Origin: Caulobacteraceae bacterium
GTDB taxonomy: Bacteria > Pseudomonadota > Alphaproteobacteria > Caulobacterales > Caulobacteraceae
Assembly: GCA_004144935.1 (NCBI GenBank)
Contig: SDZP01000042.1
Span: forward strand, 1 to 15,519
Direction: 5' to 3'
DNA length: 15,519 nucleotides
Shown here: positions 1 through 7,576 of the stretch, piece after piece
Position numbering within the stretch: position 1 is the first letter of the stretch
Layout of the letters: the number at the start of each line of letters is the position of its first letter
Translations under genes and position numbers: made by a program
Notes under the pieces: generated by a model
The model's input: only the letters and a program-made list of their open reading frames with translations
Told to the model about the DNA's origin: nothing
Databases searched by the model: none

Positions 1-866
1 AGCGAGGGATCGGCCCGCAGCTTGTCGTATTCGGCCGGGTTCTGGCTGAGGGCCAGCAGGCCGCCGGTGATCGAGTTGCGCGTGGTGTCGTTGCCGCCGA
101 CGATCAGCAGGATGATGTTCCCGAGGTACTCCATCGGGTCCATGGTCCTCGTGTGCTCGCCATGGGCCAGCATCGAGATCAGGTCGTTGTGCGGCTCGGC
201 GTTGACCCGCTCGTTCCACAGCCGGGTGAAGTAGTCGAGGCACTCGCGCAGCTCGGCCCGTCGCTGGTCCTCATCCTCGACGATGCCGTTGCCGGGGATG
301 GCGGTGGCCACGTCCGACCAGCGGGTCAGCTTGCGGCGGTCCTCGAACGGGAAGTCGAACAGGGTGGCCAGCATCTGGGTGGTCAGCTCGATGCTGATGC
401 GGTCCACCCAGTTGAATTCCTCGCCGATCGGCAGGCTGTCGAGCAGCCTGCCAGCCCGCTCGCGGATCACCGGCTCCAGCAGCATCAGGCTGGCCGGGCT
501 GACCACCGGACTGACGGTCTTGCGCTGCACGTCATGCTTGGGCGGATCCATGGCGATGAACATCGGCAGGATGAAGTCGGGCTTGGGGTCGCGGATGGTG
601 ATGCCGCCCAGGTAGGCGTCGGAGCTGAAGGCCTGATGGTTGGTGTCGACGGCGACGATGTCATCGAATCTGGTGATCGACCAGTAGGCGCCCCATTCGC
701 TGTCGGCGGTGTAGTGGACCGGATCCTCCTGCCGCAGCCGCTCGAACACCGGCCAGAAGCTGTCGTCCCGGAAACGGGCCGGATCGCCGGGGTTCAGCTG
801 CTCCAGGGGGGTCGACCAGGCTTCGGCCCGCGCGGCCGCCTGCTTGTCGAACGATCCATCCGCCAT
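1..866 (-). CDS. Cytochrome P450, CYP153 type (N-terminal part, runs off the left edge)
   Basis: Reading the reverse strand from the ATG at 866-864 gives 288 uninterrupted codons to the window edge. The product is a soluble bacterial P450. The C-helix motif DPPKHDVQRK (residues 107-116) supplies the heme-propionate His111 and Arg115. The I-helix GGNDTTRNS (257-265) supplies the oxygen-activating Asp260-Thr261 pair. The flanking phrases LGGITI, FIAMDPPKHD and LATLFDFPFEDRRKL are, from family knowledge, typical of CYP153 terminal alkane/fatty-acid hydroxylases. The heme-cysteine loop lies outside the window. These enzymes need a ferredoxin and ferredoxin reductase, and neither is visible here. 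An AAGGGAGG Shine-Dalgarno (positions 879-872) lies 5 nt before the ATG. The gene is divergent from nfu across a 120-nt spacer. The P450 call is near certain and the CYP153 assignment is strong; the substrate is unknown. Confidence 0.93.
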   Translation of the reverse strand, partial: MADGSFDKQAAARAEAWSTPLEQLNPGDPARFRDDSFWPVFERLRQEDPVHYTADSEWGAYWSITRFDDIVAVDTNHQAFSSDAYLGGITIRDPKPDFILPMFIAMDPPKHDVQRKTVSPVVSPASLMLLEPVIRERAGRLLDSLPIGEEFNWVDRISIELTTQMLATLFDFPFEDRRKLTRWSDVATAIPGNGIVEDEDQRRAELRECLDYFTRLWNERVNAEPHNDLISMLAHGEHTRTMDPMEYLGNIILLIVGGNDTTRNSITGGLLALSQNPAEYDKLRADPS

Positions 867-986
867 GGCGGCCTCCCTTATCTTGTCATTGTTCACATAG
901 GGCCACGGAAACGCTGGATTGTGAAGCGAGGGTTGCCGCAAGCGCCCACAGGGGCCATCTGTCGGGAGACGACAAGGACCGCCGCA

Positions 987-1562
987 ATGTTCATCCAGAC
1001 CGAAGCCACTCCCAACCCGGACGTGATGAAGTTCCTGCCCGGCCGCGAGGTCCTGGGGACCGGCAGCCGCGAGATCGCCAGCCCGGAGGAGGCCATCGTC
1101 TCCCCGCTGGCCACCTCGCTCTTCGCCCTGGGCGACGTGACGCGGGTGTTCCTCGGCCCCGACTTCCTGACCGTCACCCGCAACGACGAGATCGAATGGG
1201 CCCATCTGAAGGCGCCGATCCTGGCCGCCATCATGGACCACTACACCTCCGGCAAGCCGGTCCTGGTCAGCGGCGGCGCGGCGGCCGAGGAGGACACGGA
1301 CGACACCGTCTACGACGAGGACACGCTGCAGATCGTCGCCGAGATCAAGGACCTGCTGGACACCCGCGTGCGTCCGGCCGTGGCCCAGGACGGCGGCGAC
1401 ATCGTCTTCAACCGCTTCGACGTCGAGAGCGGCACCGTCTACCTCCACATGCGCGGCGCCTGCTCGGGCTGCCCCTCCTCGGCCGCCACCCTGAAGGCCG
1501 GGGTCGAGAACATGCTGCGCCACTACGTGCCCGAAGTGATGCGGGTCGAGCAGACCCTCTAG
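987..1562 (+). CDS. nfu: Nfu-type iron-sulfur cluster scaffold/carrier protein
   Basis: This 191-residue protein has the two-domain layout of NFU1-like carriers. Residues 1-90 are the Nfu N-terminal domain, opening MFIQTEATPNPDVMKFLPG, a typical start for the family. After an acidic linker (about 98-112) comes the NifU C-terminal domain (115-185) with RPAVAQDGGD and the cluster-binding CSGC (Cys159 and Cys162). By family knowledge two such monomers hold a [4Fe-4S] cluster between their CxxC motifs and pass it to apo-enzymes in the cytoplasm. An in-frame extension reaches back to position 153, but it lies antisense to the P450 gene. The ATG at 987 has AAGGA 8 nt upstream and begins exactly at the conserved N terminus, so it is preferred. 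It stands alone here, without isc or suf genes beside it. Confidence 0.93.
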   Translation: MFIQTEATPNPDVMKFLPGREVLGTGSREIASPEEAIVSPLATSLFALGDVTRVFLGPDFLTVTRNDEIEWAHLKAPILAAIMDHYTSGKPVLVSGGAAAEEDTDDTVYDEDTLQIVAEIKDLLDTRVRPAVAQDGGDIVFNRFDVESGTVYLHMRGACSGCPSSAATLKAGVENMLRHYVPEVMRVEQTL

Positions 1563-1574
1563 GCATGCGGCTGG

Positions 1575-1703
1575 TTGGCGAGCGATAGCGCCCTGGGCTC
1601 AATCGCGGTCGGCAGCAACTTTGACGGCCGGGCCGGCGCCTGGGCGATCGCGGCCGAGAAGGCCCTGGCCGCCTGCTGGGGACCGGTGTCCGAACTTCCC
1701 TAG
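1575..1703 (+). pseudogene. Possible 42-codon remnant ORF downstream of nfu
   Basis: The frame stays open past the nfu TAG (1560-1562) until TAG 1701-1703. A TTG at 1575 is the only plausible start, with no Shine-Dalgarno. The peptide contains GSIAVGSNFDGRAGAWAIAA followed by EKALAAC. That faintly recalls the small exported DUF4189-type proteins (a G-[AS]-I-A-V stretch, then an A..AL..C helix), but it is too short to be a complete domain and has no signal peptide. Being in frame with nfu may be chance. It could be a decayed gene tail or ordinary GC-rich spacer. No other coding or RNA feature is seen in the 202-nt gap 1563-1764. Confidence 0.15.
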
Positions 1704-1764
1704 CTTGTGGCGCGTTCGAGTCGGATCACGGTATGTCACTGAAGCCGTTACCGATGGAGCCATC

Positions 1765-2358
1765 ATGTCCTCGCCGTTGCCCGACGCCTGCCTCGATCAG
1801 ATCTTCCGGGAGGCCCGCACGCGCAACGGCTGGCAGCCGGAACCCCTGGCCGAAACCCTGCTGCGGGCGGTCTACGACCTGGCCCGCATGGGCCCGACCA
1901 GCGCCAACTGCAGCCCGGCCCGCTTCGTCTTCGTGACCAGCGACGAGGGCCGCGAGACGCTCGCCTCCCTCGCCTCGGCCACCAACGGCGCCAAGATCCG
2001 CCAGGCGCCCTGCACGGTGATCATCGGCCACGATCTGGAATTCATGGACCGCATTCCCGAGCTGTTCCCGCACAACCCCGGGGCCAAGGACTGGTTTCCA
2101 AAGGGCTCGGAGCTGGCCGAACGCACCGCCTTTCGCAATGGCACGCTGCAGGGCGCCTACCTGATGCTGGCGGCGCGTTCGCTCGGCCTCGACTGCGGCC
2201 CGATGAGCGGATTCAGCAACGACAAGGTCGACGCCGCCTTCTTCGCCGGCACGACGGTGAAGTCCAACTTCATCTGCTCGATCGGCCACGGAACCGACAA
2301 GGACCTGTTCCCGCGCGGCCCGCGCCTGAGCTTCGAGGACGCCTGCAGGATCGCCTAG
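1765..2358 (+). CDS. RutE/HadB-like nitroreductase-family protein (putative malonic semialdehyde reductase)
   Basis: The 197-residue product has the nitroreductase fold and matches the RutE subfamily along its length. It shows the early RTRNGW, then MGPTSANCSPARFVF (about 42-56), the NPGAKDWF loop, AFRNGTLQGAYLMLAAR followed by GLDCGPMSGF (about 125-151), and the terminal PRLSFEDA. From family knowledge these are FMN-dependent NAD(P)H oxidoreductases. E. coli RutE reduces malonic semialdehyde to 3-hydroxypropionate at the end of the Rut pyrimidine-degradation pathway. No other rut gene is nearby, so the substrate here is open: it may clear reactive semialdehydes or quinone-like compounds. The ATG at 1765 is chosen over upstream in-frame codons because GGAG (1756-1759) precedes it by 5 nt and the family homology begins there. 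Confidence 0.85.
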   Translation: MSSPLPDACLDQIFREARTRNGWQPEPLAETLLRAVYDLARMGPTSANCSPARFVFVTSDEGRETLASLASATNGAKIRQAPCTVIIGHDLEFMDRIPELFPHNPGAKDWFPKGSELAERTAFRNGTLQGAYLMLAARSLGLDCGPMSGFSNDKVDAAFFAGTTVKSNFICSIGHGTDKDLFPRGPRLSFEDACRIA

Positions 2359-2416
2359 CGCCGCCGCGCGGGACGCCGTACCCTGACTTCAAAATACCGC
2401 TCGGGGAGGGCGAACC

Positions 2417-3397
2417 GTGAAGCTGCTGGGCAAGATCCTGCTGGGCCTCGTCGCCCTGATCGTCGTTGTCGCCATCGTCGGATGGCTGGCCTTGAGGCGC
2501 GGCGAGATTCCCTGGGCGACGCTGGAGGCGAAATACGCCAACGCGGAGAGCCAGTGGGTCGACCTGCCGGGCGGCATCCGGGCCCACTATCGCGACCAGG
2601 GCAACCCCGACGGGCCAGTGCTGGTGCTGGTGCACGGCTTCGCCGCCAACCTCGAGACCTGGGAGCCCTGGGTCCAGCGGCTGGGCAAGGACTACCGGAT
2701 CGTCAGCCTCGACCTGCCGGGCTTCGGCCTGACCCGGGCGCCGGACGGCTACCGCCTGACCCCCACCGCCTTCGACGACACCGTCCAGGGCATCGTCGAT
2801 CACCTGAAGCTGACCCGCTTCATCCTGGCCGGCAATTCCATGGGCGGCGGCGTCGCCTGGCAGTACGCCCTGAAGCATCCCGAACACCTCGACGGCCTGG
2901 TGCTGGTCGACGCCGCCGGCTTCCCCGAGCCGTCGCAGAAGGGGTCGCCGATCGCTTTCAAGATCCTGCGCAACCCGGTCGGCCGCTTCCTGATCAAGGA
3001 CCTCGACACCAGCAACGTCACCCGCCAGGGCCTGCGCTCGGCCTTCGAGCCGCAGCCGGACCTGGCCACCGACGCCATGGTCGCCCGCTATGTCGAGCTG
3101 AGCCGCGCCCCCGGCCACAAGGACATCATCCTGGGCATGATGGCCGACCCGGCCGGTCGCCGCTTCGCCGATCCCGCGCAGCTGGCGACGATCAAGGTTC
3201 CGACCCTGATCCTGCACGGCGACACCGACCGTCTGATCAGCGCCGAGGCCGGCCGCAAGTTCGCCGCCGCCATCCCCGGCTCGAAGCTGATCATCTACGA
3301 GAAGGTCGGCCACGTGCCGATGGAACAGATCCCCGACCGCTCGGCCGCCGACCTCGACGCCTGGATCAGGAGCCTGGCGGCCGCCAAGGCGCCCTGA
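2417..3397 (+). CDS. Membrane-anchored alpha/beta hydrolase
   Basis: This 326-residue protein starts with GTG, preceded by GGGGAGGG (2403-2410). An N-terminal hydrophobic segment (about residues 5-27, rich in L, V, I) followed by RR looks like an uncleaved anchor. The rest is an alpha/beta-hydrolase fold: oxyanion loop HGFAANLETW (His73-Gly74), DLPGFGLT, nucleophile elbow GNSMGGG (Ser141), acid in HGDTDR (Asp271), and GHVPM (His299). The order and spacing are canonical for esterases, lipases and C-C hydrolases of the abhydrolase_1 type, about 300 residues long, so the fold and catalytic triad are confident. The substrate cannot be read from sequence. It follows the RutE-like gene after 58 nt and may share its transcript. 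It ends 12 nt from the convergent peptidase gene, with no visible hairpin terminator between them. Confidence 0.9.
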   Translation: MKLLGKILLGLVALIVVVAIVGWLALRRGEIPWATLEAKYANAESQWVDLPGGIRAHYRDQGNPDGPVLVLVHGFAANLETWEPWVQRLGKDYRIVSLDLPGFGLTRAPDGYRLTPTAFDDTVQGIVDHLKLTRFILAGNSMGGGVAWQYALKHPEHLDGLVLVDAAGFPEPSQKGSPIAFKILRNPVGRFLIKDLDTSNVTRQGLRSAFEPQPDLATDAMVARYVELSRAPGHKDIILGMMADPAGRRFADPAQLATIKVPTLILHGDTDRLISAEAGRKFAAAIPGSKLIIYEKVGHVPMEQIPDRSAADLDAWIRSLAAAKAP

Positions 3398-3409
3398 GGG
3401 CGTCCTGGG

Positions 3410-5490
3410 CTATCCCGCGAAGGCCTTGGCGATGAAGCTGGTGGCGTCGCTCAGCATCTTCTTGTCGTTGTCCGTCGACCAGCGGGGGTGACCCTCGCCC
3501 TTGAACTCGATGAGCTGACAGGTCTTGCCGGCCTTCTTCAGGGCCTTTGCCATCTCGCGGGCCTGGGCGGGCCGGCAGATCTCGTCGTCGGTCCCGTGCA
3601 GCAGCAGCACCGGAACCTGGATCTCGGCCGCCCGCCGGCGCGGCGAGTCGGCGATCAGCTTGTCCTTCTGGGTTTTGGGGTCGCCCATGCTCTCTACCCA
3701 GTAGGCATAGGCCTCGGAGTTGGAGCCGTCGTCGTCCTTGGTCTCGTCGATGGACTGGAGCAGGTCGTAGACGCCGGCGATGCCGACCGCGCAGCGGTAG
3801 AGGTCCGGCTTGCGCACCACCCCCATGGTGGCGGCATAGCCGCCATAGCTGGCCCCCATGATCGCCAGGCGCTTCGGGTCGGCCAGGCCCGCCTTGACCA
3901 CATGGTCGACCGCGTCCTCGACGTCTTCCTGCATGCGGTCGCCCCAGCGCCGGCGGCCAGCGTCCGCGAAGCTCTTGCCGTAGCCGCCCGAGCCCCGGAA
4001 GTTGGGCTGCAGCACCAGCCAACCCTGGGCGCACAGCGCCTGGACCCAGAGGTCGTACTCGACGTAGTCGCGCATTTCGGGCCCGCCGTGCGGCATGACC
4101 ACCATCGGCCGGGGCCCGGCCTCGCCCGGCGGATGCGACAGGTAGGCGGTGATCTTCGTCCCGTCCCGGCAGGTCACCGCCAGGGTCTCCATCCGCGCCA
4201 GCCGGTCGGCGGTCAGATGCTCGTACTGGTCGCCCAGGACATCCAGGTGCTTGGTCTTCAGATTGTAATAGACGAACTGCCCCGGCTGCCGGGGACCCGA
4301 GACCTGAAACAAGGCGTGGGTGTGGTCCAGGCTGATGTCGTAGAGAACGACATTGCAGGCGTTGTCGTAGAACCTGTTGATGCCGCGGTGGTGGCCGCCC
4401 AGCTTGGGGTCCTCGAAGGTGTAGGCGATCCGGTCGCCGTGCCAGACGGTGGCGACCAGCCGGTCGGCCTCGTCGACGGACACGCCGGTCAGGTCGGCGC
4501 CGGCCTGGGCCTTGAAGACGCCGCCCATCTTCATGCTGCGGACGTCGAAGGTCTTGAGGGTGCGGAACTCCTCCCCGGCCCCCGGTGGGACACCAGGACC
4601 ACGCCGGGCTCCGGCGCCGATCCGACCACGTCGAAGTCGGGCAGCTTCTTGAGCGTGTCGCGCCGGAACTTGTTGATCAGCTTCCAGTCGCGCTCACCCG
4701 GCGCGCGGCCATAGACGCTGAACACGGTCTGTCGATAGTTGGAGTCGTAGCGCAGGACCGGCACGCCGTTCTGGATATGCCAGAAGTCGGTGGCTCGCTC
4801 GCCCAGTTCGAACAGGGTCGCCTCGCCGGTCAGGACGTTGACCTTGTAGAGGGCGAAGCGGTTGGTCACGTAATCGAACCGCTGCATCAGGATGTGGTCG
4901 TCATCGTCGCCCAGCCGGTCGACGACATTGCCCAGGTCGAACACCCGCTTGATGGACTTGTCCTGGTTGCCGAACAGCACGACCGGATCGCCGCCGGCGG
5001 ACCCGACCGACAGCACCCGCCGCACCGGCATCGGGTAGAACTCGCCGTCGAACGTCATGCCATAGCGGTTTCCCTCGGCGTCCCTCGTCATCCGGATCCA
5101 GATCAGCAGGCGATGGTCGTTGGCCCACTCCACCTGTTCGACGTTGAAGTCGCCGATCCGGACAAAGGCCGGCCTGGCATTCAGGTCGGCCGTGGATTGC
5201 AGCGCCACGAAGGCGTTGCGCTTGGTGATGGTGGGTTTTTCGCCCCTCGCCTTGGCCTTCGGGTTGGCGACCTCCTCCCGCAGCTCCCGCAGCTGCGCCA
5301 CAAGAGTCCCGTTCGGCGACAGGGCGACGTCGCGCAGGCCGGCAGGCTTGCTGAGTTCGTCCAGGGTCGGCGGCTTGACGGTCGGAGTCCCCGCCGGCTC
5401 GGCGGCGCGGACGCCGGAAAGATCGATGGCCGGCAGGACAACGCCCAGCCCGGCAAGACCGGCCATCAGCCGGCGACGTGACAAACGCAC
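3410..5490 (-). pseudogene. S9 family (prolyl oligopeptidase-like) peptidase, Tat-exported, split by a one-base frameshift
   Basis: Two overlapping reading frames encode one protein. The first (5490 down to about 4573) carries a twin-arginine signal (SRRRLMAG, then a hydrophobic stretch and VRAAEP) and most of a beta-propeller. The second (stop at 3410) carries the rest of the propeller and the peptidase_S9 domain. Restoring one base in the G-run at about 4573-4583 joins VSHRGPG to EEFRTLKTFDV and gives an uninterrupted 693-residue product, a normal length for the family. In that numbering the nucleophile is Ser548 (GASYGG), the acid Asp636 (HGTDDE) and the base His668 (GEGHPRW). The start is GTG with GGGGGAG about 9 nt upstream. 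By family, these enzymes cleave small peptides in the periplasm. It lies 74 nt downstream of the 2-hydroxyacid dehydrogenase gene. Whether the frameshift is biological or a homopolymer sequencing error cannot be decided here. Confidence 0.88.
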
Positions 5491-5535
5491 TTGAAGCTAC
5501 TCCCCCAACCCGGGGAATGGATGCGGCCAGTGGCG

Positions 5536-5554
5536 GCTCTCGTCAAGAGAGAGC
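5536..5554. other. Short hairpin between the dehydrogenase stop and the peptidase start
   Basis: GCTCTC (5536-5541) and GAGAGC (5549-5554) can pair as a 6-bp stem with a 7-nt loop, inside the 74-nt gap separating two minus-strand genes. There is no following T-run on the minus strand, so it is not a standard intrinsic terminator. It may be a processing or attenuation element, or chance. Confidence 0.25.
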
Positions 5555-5564
5555 GGCGCCGCGT

Positions 5565-6551
5565 CTACAGCATCGAAGGGATCACCCGGTCCGGCGGCCG
5601 GTGGCCGTCCATGAAGGTCTTGATGTTGACGATGACCTTCTCGCCCATGTCGATCCGCCCCTCGACCGTGGCCGAGCCCATGTGCGGCAGCAGCACGACG
5701 TTGGGCAGCTTGAGGAGCTTGGGATTGATCGCCGGCTCGTGCTCGTAGACGTCCAGGCCGGCCCCGGCGATGTCGCCGCGCGACAGCATGTTGGCCAGCG
5801 CCCCCTCGTCGATCACCTCGCCCCTCGCCGTGTTGACGACGATGGCGTGGGTCTGCAGCAGCTTCAGCCGGCGGGCCGACAGCAGGTGGTAGGTGGCCGG
5901 GGTATGGGGGCAATTGACCGAGATGACGTCCATCCGGGCCAGCATCTGGTCGAGGCTCTCCCAGTAGGTGGCCTCCAGCTCCTCGGCGACGCGGGGGCTG
6001 ACGGGCTTGCGGTTGTGGTAGTGGATCGACAGGCCGAAGGCCTTGGCGCGGCGGGCCAGGGCCTGTCCGATGCGGCCCATGCCGATGATGCCCAGACGCT
6101 TGCCCCAGATGCGGCGGCCCAGCATCCAGGTCGGCGACCAGCCCTGGAAATCGCCCGACTGCACGACGTTGGCGCCTTCCACCACCCGGCGGCTGGCGGC
6201 CATGATCAGGCCCATGGTCAGGTCGGCGGTGTCCTCGGTCAGCACCCCCGGGGTGTTGGTGACGATGATGCCGCGCTGGTTGGCGGTGGCGACGTCGATG
6301 TTGTCGACCCCGGCCCCGAAGTTGGCGATCAGCTTCATCCGCTCGCCGGCCCGCGACAGCAGGCGGCTGTCCAGCCGGTCGGTGATGGTCGGCACCAGCA
6401 CGTCGGCGCGGCCGAGCGCATCCAGCAGCTGCTCGCCGCTCATCGGCTTGTCATCGAGGTTCAGTTCGGTGTCGAACAGCTCCCGCATCCGGGTTTCCAC
6501 CGGATCGGGCAGCTTGCGGGTGACGATGACTTTGAGACGTTTGGCGGCCAT
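5565..6551 (-). CDS. D-2-hydroxyacid dehydrogenase, glyoxylate/hydroxypyruvate reductase type
   Basis: The 328-residue product belongs to the D-isomer-specific 2-hydroxyacid dehydrogenases. It has NFGAGVDNID (about 77-86), a Rossmann GMGRIG (Gly157-x-Gly159-x-x-Gly162), then NTARGEVIDE with substrate Arg243, DVYEHEP with Glu272 and LLPHMGSAT with catalytic His290. This Arg/Glu/His relay is the family's active site. The opening MAAKRLKVIVTRKLP and the HNRKP loop after the nucleotide site (NADP(H)-type preference is possible) fit glycerate dehydrogenase/glyoxylate reductase better than SerA or lactate dehydrogenases; no ACT domain is present. It probably reduces glyoxylate or hydroxypyruvate in the cytoplasm. 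No clear Shine-Dalgarno precedes the ATG at 6551, so translation may be leaderless. It probably leads the transcript that continues into the S9 peptidase. Confidence 0.92.
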   Translation of the reverse strand: MAAKRLKVIVTRKLPDPVETRMRELFDTELNLDDKPMSGEQLLDALGRADVLVPTITDRLDSRLLSRAGERMKLIANFGAGVDNIDVATANQRGIIVTNTPGVLTEDTADLTMGLIMAASRRVVEGANVVQSGDFQGWSPTWMLGRRIWGKRLGIIGMGRIGQALARRAKAFGLSIHYHNRKPVSPRVAEELEATYWESLDQMLARMDVISVNCPHTPATYHLLSARRLKLLQTHAIVVNTARGEVIDEGALANMLSRGDIAGAGLDVYEHEPAINPKLLKLPNVVLLPHMGSATVEGRIDMGEKVIVNIKTFMDGHRPPDRVIPSML

Positions 6552-6702
6552 GACGCAGTCGATTGGAGCAAGGGGCTGCGCCCGGATGGGCGTTACCGCG
6601 ACAGATAAAGCGCGCGGGCCCGGAGTGAAACCCCAATGCGTGCATGGGGGTGAAATGACTGAACTTTGCCCAGCGCCACATTCGAAGGGTTGGCCTCAGG
6701 AC
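6552..6702. other. Intergenic region upstream of the 2-hydroxyacid dehydrogenase; possible control region
   Basis: No gene or RNA is seen here. The one structured element is CCCCA...TGGGG (6631-6649), a 5-bp dyad, flanked on both sides by the hexamer GTGAAA at about 6625 and 6651. Such an arrangement could be an operator for the divergent pair (dehydrogenase on minus, SH3 lipoprotein on plus). No convincing -35/-10 pair could be assigned by eye. Confidence 0.25.
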
Positions 6703-6753
6703 TTCCTTCTCCCCTTGCGGGAGAAGGCGCCCCGAAGGGGCGGATGAGGGGTC
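6703..6753 (+). repeat. Palindromic intergenic repeat, left copy
   Basis: This ~51-nt unit is made of two consecutive hairpins and a tail. The first is CCTTCTCCC (6705-6713) pairing with GGGAGAAGG around the loop CTTGC. The second is CGCCCC-GAA-GGGGCG. The tail reads GGATGAGGGGTC. The same unit occurs inverted at 6812-6864. Repeats of this make-up are, from general knowledge, widespread in intergenic spaces of Caulobacter-like and rhizobial genomes (REP-like elements). No transposase is adjacent. Confidence 0.8.
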
Positions 6754-6790
6754 GATGACTGGACCAACCGCGACCGGGATGCTGGGCATG

Positions 6791-6811
6791 ACACCGACCT
6801 GGGTCTGGTGT
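6791..6811. other. Hairpin in the spacer between the two repeat copies
   Basis: ACACCGACC (6791-6799) pairs with GGTC and GGTGT (6802-6811) with one bulged T. It lies immediately before the right repeat copy, inside the 58-nt spacer. The nested layout suggests the whole 6703-6864 block can fold as one multi-stem structure. Confidence 0.5.
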
Positions 6812-6864
6812 GACCCCTCATCCGCCGGCTGCGCCGACACCTTCTCCCGCAAGGGGAGAAGGAA
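6812..6864 (-). repeat. Palindromic intergenic repeat, right copy (inverted)
   Basis: The reverse complement matches the left copy: CCTTCTCCC-loop-GGGAGAAGG, then a second hairpin, then GGATGAGGGGTC. The first hairpin and the tail are identical to the left copy. The second hairpin differs in sequence (a CGGC...GCCG type stem instead of CGCCCC...GGGGCG) but can still pair, a compensatory change that argues for selection on structure. Together the copies form a long inverted repeat between two divergent genes. Confidence 0.8.
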
Positions 6865-6959
6865 AGCCCCGAGGCGAAATCACCGACGACCCGCGTGTTT
6901 CAACGAAGCCTTCACCATGTTGTAGACGTTTAGGGTCCGAAATCCCGTCGAGCCCACCC

Positions 6960-7481
6960 ATGCGCGCCCTTCCCGTCTTCCTGCTCAGCGCCGCCCTTCT
7001 CGCCGGCTGCGGCTCGGCGGAGGCGACCAAGTGCAAGACGCGGTCGGGGTTTCCGGTGCCGCGCTTCGTCTCGCTGAAGTCCGGCGAGGTCAACGCCCGC
7101 AAGGGCCCGGGCGAGGACCACCGCATCCTCTGGGTCTGGCGGGTGCGCAACCTGCCGCTGATGGTGGTCGCCGAGAGCCGCGAGTGGCGCAAGGTTCGGG
7201 CCCCCAATGGCGACGAGGCCTGGGTCAAGGCCCAGATGGTCGACGGCGGCCGCTCGGTGATGCGCGTCCGGCCCGGCGACCTGCCCCTGCTCGACAGGCC
7301 GAAGGCGGACGGCAAGGTGGTCGCCTACCTGCGGTCGGGGGCGGTGGCCGCCCAGCTCAAGCACAGGGACGGCTGGAACCAGCTGCAGGCCGGCGGCGAA
7401 AAGGGCTGGGCCCCGGCCGGCGAGGTCTGGGGCGGCGGGCCGGAGCCCGACTGCAAGGGCGTCACGGTTCCGGCCGGCTGA
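6960..7481 (+). CDS. SH3-domain lipoprotein
   Basis: The 173-residue product begins with a lipoprotein signal: MRALPVFLLSAALLAGC, with lipobox LAGC and Cys17 as the acylation site. Two bacterial SH3-type modules follow. The first (about 35-95) contains the telltale VNARKGPGEDHRILW and EWRKVRAPNGDEAWV. The second (about 98-158) contains VMRVRPGD and GWNQLQAGGEKGWAP. By family knowledge, such domains bind cell-wall or other envelope ligands and often belong to peptidoglycan-associated proteins. Caulobacterales carry similar SH3 proteins of unknown role. The frame continues upstream to 6810, but that part runs through the palindromic repeat and the lipobox fixes the start at 6960. There is no strong Shine-Dalgarno. 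Function beyond envelope location is not known. Confidence 0.8.
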   Translation: MRALPVFLLSAALLAGCGSAEATKCKTRSGFPVPRFVSLKSGEVNARKGPGEDHRILWVWRVRNLPLMVVAESREWRKVRAPNGDEAWVKAQMVDGGRSVMRVRPGDLPLLDRPKADGKVVAYLRSGAVAAQLKHRDGWNQLQAGGEKGWAPAGEVWGGGPEPDCKGVTVPAG

Positions 7482-7548
7482 GGCGGCCAGTTGAGGCGTG
7501 CGGAGCGGCGTGCTACCCCCCGGCCCCAAACCAAGGCTGCAAGGAACC

Positions 7549-7565
7549 GCCGCCCGACAGGCGGC
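7549..7565 (+). promoter_or_regulatory. GC-rich hairpin just upstream of fabA
   Basis: GCCGCC (7549-7554) and GGCGGC (7560-7565) form a perfect 6-bp stem with loop CGACA, ending 11 nt before the fabA ATG. fabA has no Shine-Dalgarno next to its start; an AAGGAA lies at about 7541, just before the hairpin. Folding the hairpin could bring that purine tract closer to the start codon or block ribosome loading. No T-run follows, so an intrinsic terminator is less likely. The regulatory role is inferred. Confidence 0.35.
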
Positions 7566-7576
7566 ATTGAAACTTC

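Noticed and set aside
153..986. N-terminal extension of the Nfu protein back to position 153
   Set aside because: The extension is antisense to the P450 gene and has no homology. The ATG at 987 has a Shine-Dalgarno and the conserved family N terminus.
3488..4714. A 408-codon plus-strand ORF antisense to the S9 peptidase
   Set aside because: The composition is typical of an antisense shadow (Val/Gly/Asp/His-rich), with no motif, while the minus strand carries a recognisable catalytic domain.
6810..6959. Longer start for the SH3 lipoprotein at 6810
   Set aside because: It would translate the palindromic repeat and bury the lipobox about 65 residues into the protein.
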